Shown: piece by piece, positions 58,137-64,000 of the stretch
How positions within the stretch are numbered: the stretch's first letter is position 1
How the letters are laid out: every line of letters begins with the position of its first letter
Assembly: GCA_024516035.1 (NCBI GenBank)
Contig: CM044959.1
Span: 30,924,189-30,988,188, forward strand
Length of the DNA stretch: 64,000 nucleotides
Origin: Bactericera cockerelli
Taxonomy: Eukaryota; Arthropoda; Insecta; Hemiptera; Triozidae
Direction of reading: 5' to 3'
The notes under the pieces: generated by a model
What the model was told of the DNA's origin: nothing
Database searches by the model: none
The model's input: the letters and a program-made list of their open reading frames with translations, nothing else
Program-made: the position numbers and the translations under genes

Positions 58137-58800
58137 TTTACTTTCCTTATCCTATAATAAGGAAAGTATTGTATTCGTCGAAAATTTGACCTACCCAGTT
58201 TTTCACATTTCTGGACGAATCATAGCCTCAGGATACCAAAAAAGTTGTTTTCAGCCATTGGTCCGTGCGTCTGTCTGTGTGTCTGTGTGTCTGTGTGTGT
58301 GTGTGTGTGAACAGGATATCTCAAGAACGGTAAGAGCTAGAGACTTGAAATTTGGTATGGAAATTAATTTTATACACCAGACGAACCACGAAACTTTTGG
58401 TTGCAATCGGCCGCAGAATGCGGCCGCAGGGCCGCAAATATTGGCCGCAAGCGCCGTTTCTATGAATTGGTTAAAGATACAAAAAAAGTTAGAGAACAAC
58501 ATTTTCTTAGATTAAAAAAATAATAGGAGTCTATTCTGATCATTTTTTTGATATCTTGAACTTTTTTGAACTCGGCCCCAATTTACCGGTATTTTGTGGG
58601 GGACCCGCTTGGACTAACTTTTTTAGTATTCATCCTAGATGGGAGTTGTGACATATCAAATCCAATGATTTTAAGGTGCTGATTACGAATTTGATGTTAA
58701 TTTTTAGATAAATGTTACCTTTAAGTCACCAGGGGCTTTTGGTCCCGTTTCCATTCCTAATATGATAAGGAAAGTCGTGTGATGTTTACACCAGATTTTT
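58137..58800 (+). repeat. Interspersed repeat TTACTTTCC...GGAAAG, copy 1
   Basis: It opens with TTACTTTCCTTATCCTATAA followed by its inverse AAGGAAAG, has a TCTG/TG microsatellite, an AGGATATCTCAAGAACGG phrase and a CGGCCGCAGAATGCGGCCGC palindrome, and ends TAAGGAAAGTCGTGTGATG. Copy 2 is at 61203-61869. No coding capacity is seen. Confidence 0.8.
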
Positions 58801-59777
58801 TCTGCTCTGTACTTGGATGTTCGGGGTCCACTCATACCTCGTGAGGAAAAATGAGTAGCTGCTTTAATGTGAAGCAGCGACCAGTGGCAGAATCTTAGGC
58901 AAGAAATACAAGATATTGTAAATTAATGTGGTAAAGTCCTATGATTCTGCGCTACCCACTAAAATTGTGACATAATAACACAAAGAAAAAGCATTATTAT
59001 TATATTATTATTATATATTAGTTCTAGGTACACACATTATCTCTGATAGTTGCTTGAGTGGTCATACTTTTGATCAATATTTACACTAAACTCAGATCTC
59101 ATTGTGAGTCATTCTAAATCAATAAAGAGTTTATCAATTGATCCATGTCTTGTAAAAGTGTTGCTGCCTTGAGAAATGGACGCTATAAAAGCAGATAACT
59201 GTGGCTTAAAACAACCATAAGTTTCCGTGTTGATAAAACAAAGACATTTATGTAGGTACTTTTAAGTACATACCTATGTTCATATTCATAAGATATCCTA
59301 TGATATAATTATGTACATAAGTATGTTCAAACTATTCAAATGCATTTACATTTTCCCCCTTTACATATAGGCAGTGCCCACCCACCTATAGATAAAAGTA
59401 ATATCTACCTACCTGAAAGAGAGAGAAAGTACATCTATGTATTTTCTATACATCTATCAATAGTAGCAACGAAAATATGCACCTACTACGTAGTTTTACT
59501 ATTAGAAATAGCCTCAACTATGCAACTATTGTAATCTATGAGGATGAAGAAAGATGAGAATGAGATAATTTAAGTACAATTTGCAAATATTCTCATGGTA
59601 CAACTAATTAGATGTCTTTTTGATAGCAAATAGGAAAGATGATAACATTGGCTTACTGCTTGAGTAATGGGACTTACTAGTCCCAGTCAGATAGTATAAA
59701 TTAAGCGTTATATTATTGTCATTTAGAGGTGTTGTATTTGCCATTCTTAGAAAAACAAACTTGAGACAATTAGTGTC

Positions 59778-59831
59778 ATTCTCTTGTTCAATCTGAGCGC
59801 ACGGCAGTGCGCTCAGATTGAACAAGAGAAT
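59778..59831. repeat. Perfect 25-bp inverted repeat with 4-base loop
   Basis: The arm 59778-59802 (ending CTGAGCGCAC) is exactly inverted at 59807-59831, separated by GGCA. All 25 pairs are perfect. It lies where the unrelated left sequence meets a repeat with ATATCTTCGGTTCAATTG. Confidence 0.95.
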
Positions 59832-60044
59832 CTTTACACGAACCGATTCACCCGGTTTTTCACACACTCATATCTTCGGTTCAATTGATTATAGAGATAT
59901 GAAATTTGGAACAGAGATTGTCCTAATATCATTAAAAAGACATTGAAAATTTCAAGACTCTATGCAAAAAACTTTCAGAGGAATGTAATTTTGAAATTTG
60001 CGATTTTGATACTGACTGACTGACTGATTGACTGACTGACAGAT

Positions 60045-60670
60045 CATCAAAATTATGAGGCACTTCCCGACTACCTAGAAAGCTGAAATTTTGCATGATG
60101 GTAGGTAGGGTTTATTGTAAAAGTACAGGGAAAAATCTGAAAACCGAAACTTTCGCATTTATTATGCTGTTAAACGGTGTCGTTTTAGGGAGGAATATAT
60201 ATTATCGATTATGAATCTAAATTATGAAGCACTTCCCGACTACCTAGAAAGCTGAAATTTTGCATGATGGTAGGGTTTATTGTAAAAGTACAGGGAAAAA
60301 TCTGAAAAAGTTCTGAAAACAGTTGAACGGTGTCGTTTTAGGGAGGAACTATACTATATTATGTATATAAATTATGAGGCACTTCCTTACTACCTATAAG
60401 GCTGAAATTTTGCATATTGGTACGGTTAATTGTAAAAGTACTGGGATAAATCTGAAAACCGCAACTTTTTCACTTCTCATGCTGTTAAACGGTGTCGTTT
60501 TAGGGAGGAAGTATACTCAATTATGCATATAAATTATGAGGCACTTCCCTACTACCTACAAAGCTGAAATTTTGTATGGTGCTAGGGTTCATTGTAAAAG
60601 TACAGGGAAAAATCTGAAAACCGGCACTTTCGCACTATTTCCGCTGTTAAAAGGTGTCGTTTTAGAGAGC
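60045..60670 (+). repeat. Tandem array, four units of about 150-175 bp
   Basis: ATTATGAGGCACTTCC-type starts recur near 60053, 60222, 60369 and 60534. Each unit ends with AACGGTGTCGTTTTAGGGAG or a close variant. The units have diverged and vary in length. Confidence 0.85.
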
Positions 60671-60780
60671 ATATTAAAGTGAAGAATCATGAAATTTTTC
60701 ATAAAAAATAATGAAACTTGCTGTGAAACGAAGCATTTACAAAAAGTAATGATATCCCACAAAAAAACTACCGTTAAAAA

Positions 60781-61202
60781 AAGGGCCAAGTTCCAGAACT
60801 CCTATCCAAAAAAGTTTCGCCAATGAATGCAGTGATATCTTGTTTGCGGCCAAGTTATCTTGGTACTAAACTATTTCTTTTATCACCCGTTTTCTGAGTT
60901 CCTCATTTTGTATGTTTTTAACTGCAAACTATCCTCTCACTTGGCCAGTTTTATGCCATCGGTTGTATGGAATATTATCATTATATTTATAGGTACAGAA
61001 TAATAATATAACCATCACAAGGAGCGAAACTGGCCAAGTTAGAGGATGGTTTGCAGTTAAAAACATACAAAATGAGGAACTCAGAAAACGGGTGTTAATA
61101 AAAGAAATAGTTTAGTACCAAGATAACTTGGCCGCAAACAAGATATCACTGCATTCATTGGCGAAACTTTTTTGGATAGGAGTTCTGGAACTTGGCCCTT
61201 TT
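60781..61202. repeat. Large inverted repeat with about 170-bp arms
   Basis: The arm at about 60781-60951 is inverted at about 61027-61202 with few differences, around a 75-bp spacer. The outer continuation (CCCACAAAAAAACTACCGTT at 60757) reappears inverted at 61869-61890, beyond the inserted repeat copy. Confidence 0.9.
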
Positions 61203-61869
61203 TTACTTTCCTTATCTTATAATAAGGAAAGTATTGTATTCGTCGAAAATTTGACCTACCCAATTTTTCACATTTCTGGACGAATCATGGCCTCAGGATA
61301 CCAAAAAAGTTGTTTTCAGCCATTGGTCCGTGCGTCTGTCTGTCTGTCTGTCTGTCCGTCTGTCTGTCTGTCTATCTGTGTGTGAACAGGATATCTCAAG
61401 AACGGTAAAAGCTAGAGACTTGAAATTTGGTGCACAAATTAATTTTATACACCAGACGAACCACGAAACTTTCGGTTGAAATCGGCCGCATTCTGCGGCC
61501 GCAGGGCCGCAAATATTAGCCGCAAGTGCCGCTTCTTTAAATTGGTTAAAGATACAAAAAAATTAAGAGAACAACTTTTTCTTAGATTAAAAAAATAATA
61601 GGGGTCTATTCTGATCATTTTTTTGATATCTTGAACTTTTTGGAACTCGGCTCCAATTTACCGGTATTTGGGGGGGACCCGCTTTGACTAACTTTTTTAT
61701 TATTCATCGTACATGGGGGTTGTGCCATATCAAATTCAATGATTTTGAAGTGCTGATTACGAATTTGGCATTGGTTTTTTAGTTATCTGTTACTGTTGAG
61801 TCACCAGTGGCGGAATTCGACTCCTTTTTGGGGTATAAGGAAAGTCGTGTGATGTTTACACCAGATTTT
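61203..61869 (+). repeat. Interspersed repeat TTACTTTCC...GGAAAG, copy 2
   Basis: This is colinear with 58137-58800 and sits inside the right arm of the inverted repeat, so it inserted after the arms formed or was copied. A TCTG microsatellite replaces the TG-rich one of copy 1. Confidence 0.85.
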
Positions 61870-61879
61870 TTAACGGTAG

Positions 61880-62166
61880 TTTTTTGTGGAATTCTTATTA
61901 CTGGGTGGTATTGAGCAAAAGAAATACTCTGTCTGAGCAAAGAGGAATCCTTACTGGCTTTTTTAATAGGCCACTGTAGCCTCAACTACCTTCTGAACAA
62001 ATGGACATTGCTCAATACCTAAAATGCAGTCTCTGTAAAGAGGCCCCGGAGACAGCAAAACACATTCTCTGTGAATGTGAAGCAGCCTCACACGCTCAAC
62101 TGAAACACTTCTCAAGGCTGATTCTAACACCTAAAGAAGTTACCGAAATCAGTAAAATTGTAGTGA
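61880..62166 (+). pseudogene. LINE C-terminal zinc-knuckle remnant, cut by the gap
   Basis: A frame reads LTGFLIGHCSLNYLLNK, and after a one-base shift LKCSLCKEAPETAKHILCEC. This is the GHxxLNxHLxxxG and C-x2-C-x7-H-x4-C end of insect non-LTR retrotransposon polyproteins. The remainder disappears into the N gap. Confidence 0.7.
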
Positions 62167-62266
62167 NNNNNNNNNNNNNNNNNNNNNNNNNNNNNNNNNN
62201 NNNNNNNNNNNNNNNNNNNNNNNNNNNNNNNNNNNNNNNNNNNNNNNNNNNNNNNNNNNNNNNNNN
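62167..62266. other. Assembly gap (100 N)
   Basis: Exactly 100 unknown bases, the conventional length for a gap of unknown size. Frames that run through it have no meaning. Confidence 1.
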
Positions 62267-62483
62267 AGATATTCAGGGGTGATTCACAATACCAGCTACA
62301 CAGTATGTCACACATGCACAGGGTCTGGTAACGTCTCTGACTGGCAGTTGTGATCTGTTTCATCAGCTACACTTTCACCTTGCTTGTCCTTGACTAGTTT
62401 TCCTCCTGTAAACCCTGGGAAACAAAAGAATAAGAGAGTCAATATTTTTACTTTCTATTTTTTCTAAAAAAGATTAGTGTCTG

Positions 62484-62530
62484 ACAGCCTTTTTTATTTT
62501 GTAGCCATGAAACATCAGCTACTATAGATA
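62484..62530 (+). repeat. Dispersed repeat with TTTTGTAGCCATGAAACATC core
   Basis: A diverged third copy of the repeat at 15556 and 44812, including AGCTACTATAGA. Confidence 0.45.
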
Positions 62531-62559
62531 ATAATAAAAGTAATCGAATTTGTACAATA

Positions 62560-62775
62560 ATAATAGCTTAGTATGTCTACTATCTGATAGGCGAGAAGTG
62601 ACAAAATATTTCCTATTTAGGTGCTGGATCAACACGAGTGCACCGGAAGGTATCCCTAACAAACAACTGTAAAGAAATTTACAATACAAATTTTCTGTCG
62701 GCTCGGAGGACCGAACCCGGGACCTTGCGCATGGCAAGCGAGTGCTTAACCACTGAGCTAATCGCGCGCTCATTA
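62560..62775 (-). mobile_element. tRNA-derived SINE (Gly-like head)
   Basis: The minus strand reads GCGATTAGCTCAGTGGTTAA (A-box), CTCGCTTGCCATGCGCAAGG (Gly GCC-like anticodon arm) and CCCGGGTTCGGTCC (B-box). The T-stem and acceptor stem do not pair, ruling out an intact tRNA gene. A body of about 130 bp follows to the left. Confidence 0.65.
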
Positions 62776-63190
62776 CCTGAAAGGTAGTAGTATTGTTTTC
62801 AGTCCATTTTTTTTAAAAATATAATTGAGCTGATAACATTTCTGGACGAATTATGTATTCTCCTGATTTGTGTGTGTATATACAAAATATCTCAGGAACA
62901 TGTAGCATGAAATTTAGCATGTAGCTTCAGGGTGTCAACAATCCGCACTCGGAACAATTTCACGAAAATCGACCCTTTTGTTTTTTGGTTATATCTTGAG
63001 AAATAATTAAAATTCAAATATCTCGACTATATCAGTTATCGAAAAAACAATAGAATAAAATCATCTTTTTTGAAGATTTTACATCTATTTTTCAAAAATT
63101 TAATATCTATTTGCGACATATTTGATATTTTCAAATATGTCGGAAAACATTGAAGAAACTTTGGGATTCATACAATACAAAAAAATTGTA

Positions 63191-63453
63191 GCCAGCGTCG
63201 ATGGCATGTTGAATACACCGGTTCTCTTCAGAACACCGAAGTTAAGCGACATCCAGCGAGGTTAAGACTTGGATGGGTGACCATTCAAATTCTAATTCTC
63301 GTGACGCTGGCTTTTCCCGGCCCCACTCAGGCTGGGTGAGGTCAATGTGAGTAGCAGGTTTGTGAGTTTCCTGCGAATGGAGGGTAAAACCCCCGTCGTG
63401 ATATGACCATGGCAGTTGAAAGCGACGTTAAACCCCACTTAAAAAAAAAAAAA
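63191..63453 (+). mobile_element. 5S rRNA-derived SINE, full-length reference copy
   Basis: The first 121 nt (63191-63311) align along the whole length of a 5S rRNA: GCCAGCGTC at the start pairs perfectly with GACGCTGGC at the end (helix I), and the internal promoter words GAAGTTAAGC and GGATGGGTGACC are in place. TTTT follows at 63312-63315. Then comes a 125-nt non-5S part ending CGTTAAACCCCACTT, and poly(A). AAAAATTGT flanks both sides. Confidence 0.93.
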
Positions 63454-63465
63454 TTGTCGTTTAAC

Positions 63466-63545
63466 GAGAGCCGTGGCTGAGATGGTAGAGCAACACACTT
63501 CGCCCTGAGATGACTGAGATCCCTCTGTGTTCAGTTCCTTCCTTT
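63466..63545 (+). repeat. tRNA-like segment
   Basis: GCCGTGGCTGAGATGGTAGA resembles a tRNA A-box region, but the B-box part (GTGTTCAGTTCC) is weak. Probably a SINE head. Confidence 0.35.
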
Positions 63546-63625
63546 GAACTTATTTATTCTTCTAAATATTTTTGTTGTTGTTGAGTTTATTACCTTTAAT
63601 TATACAATACGAGTACACCTATATA

Positions 63626-64000
63626 CAGGGTGATTCAGAAAAGTACCGTCAAACGTTAACCACATATTCTATGGGCTAGTTAAGGAGGGGTCAACTCTAT
63701 AAAAGAAAGTGCGCAAATGCCTCCTAACGGAGGTACACGCCCCTTAAGGTGTTTTTAAACAATCGAAATTTTCATTTTACGGCTTACCTATTTGGGATAT
63801 CGCGATATGGTAAAAAAATCACTCTCAATACTAGATGAAACCTTTCTTTTGGCATACAATTTAACAGCATTCCAATTTCAGGGGCGGTCTGAGGAAGGTC
63901 AGATGGAAGAAAAAACGTTCTAACTTTTTATTCGTTGCTTGTAATTGAATTTGGTTTTCAACCATTTTAAAACCTATGTCATTGTCTACAAAAAATGGTC
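63626..64000 (+). mobile_element. MITE with CAGGGTGATTC start, running off the edge
   Basis: TA precedes CAGGGTGATTCAGAAAAGTA. The following GTCAACTCTATAAAAGAAAG and GCGCAAATGCCTCCTAACGG parallel the MITE at 9437-9711. The right end is outside the window. Confidence 0.6.

Larger units (their letters stand above)
52363..64000 (+). other. DIP2 intron 1 (open at the right edge)
   Basis: I searched for the expected second-exon peptide (GDITQKGYEKKR) and did not find it, so the intron is at least 11.6 kb. It contains a 5S SINE, a split mariner, several tandem and inverted repeats, a LINE remnant, a gap, another 5S SINE and a MITE. The gap could in principle hide a small exon, but not an ordered series. 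Confidence 0.8.

Noticed and set aside
62001..62363. Frames on both strands running through the N gap
   Set aside because: Unknown bases were translated as X; only the zinc-knuckle portion before the gap is meaningful.
62690..62775. Possible tRNA-Gly gene on the minus strand
   Set aside because: A- and B-boxes are good, but the acceptor and T stems do not pair and a SINE-like body follows.
63191..63311. Genuine 5S rRNA gene
   Set aside because: Although the full 121 nt are recognisable, several normally invariant internal positions differ, and the unit continues into a shared 3' part, poly(A) and a target duplication, so it is a retroposon.

Overview
The window is 64 kb of AT-rich, intron-rich, transposon-dense animal nuclear DNA, almost certainly from an insect. 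Exons of three conserved insect genes, a mariner element, Helitrons and an insect-type LTR retrotransposon all support this. I recall the dispersed repeat that opens with TTACTTTCCTTATC from planthopper (Hemiptera) sequences, so a hemipteran is my best guess, at modest confidence. No bacterial genes, CRISPR arrays or operons are present. One 100-N assembly gap lies at 62167-62266.

Genes. (1) A minus-strand SLC36-type proton-coupled amino acid transporter enters from the right. Coding exon 1 is at 39606-39817, exon 2 at 11266-11416, exon 3 at 10175-10299 and exon 4 at 5388-5472; the rest lies off the left edge. All splice sites and phases agree. Intron 1 is 28 kb and is where most mobile elements have landed. 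(2) A complete plus-strand OCIA-domain gene (OCIAD1/asrij family, 262 aa, five coding exons) lies at 46166-49575. (3) Coding exon 1 of DIP2 (disco-interacting protein 2) is at 52278-52362 on the plus strand, and its first intron fills the rest of the window.

Mobile elements. Intron 1 of the transporter holds a stack of nested insertions: two copies of a Tc1/mariner-like foldback element, a MITE with 8-bp target duplications that carries a 5S-derived SINE, a Helitron whose empty site survives in the sister copy, a 5'-truncated LINE with target duplication, and a full-length 5S rRNA-derived SINE. Further right is a young, intact 3.95-kb Ty3/Gypsy-type element (33817-37766) with identical 182-bp LTRs, a 4-bp target duplication and one uninterrupted Gag-Pol frame. 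The DIP2 intron holds a dead mariner split by a 2-kb element with CACTG ends and dense TTTAGTAAA motifs, followed by inverted and tandem repeats.

Most notable finding. The LTR element shows no tRNA-like primer-binding site that I recognise. The 16 nt directly after its 5' LTR are complementary (15/16, 12 contiguous) to a segment of its own LTR, and that segment starts exactly at a TCATTC initiator. This is the arrangement expected for Tf1-like self-primed reverse transcription. Second is a SINE family whose head is a complete 121-nt 5S rRNA with a perfect closing helix.
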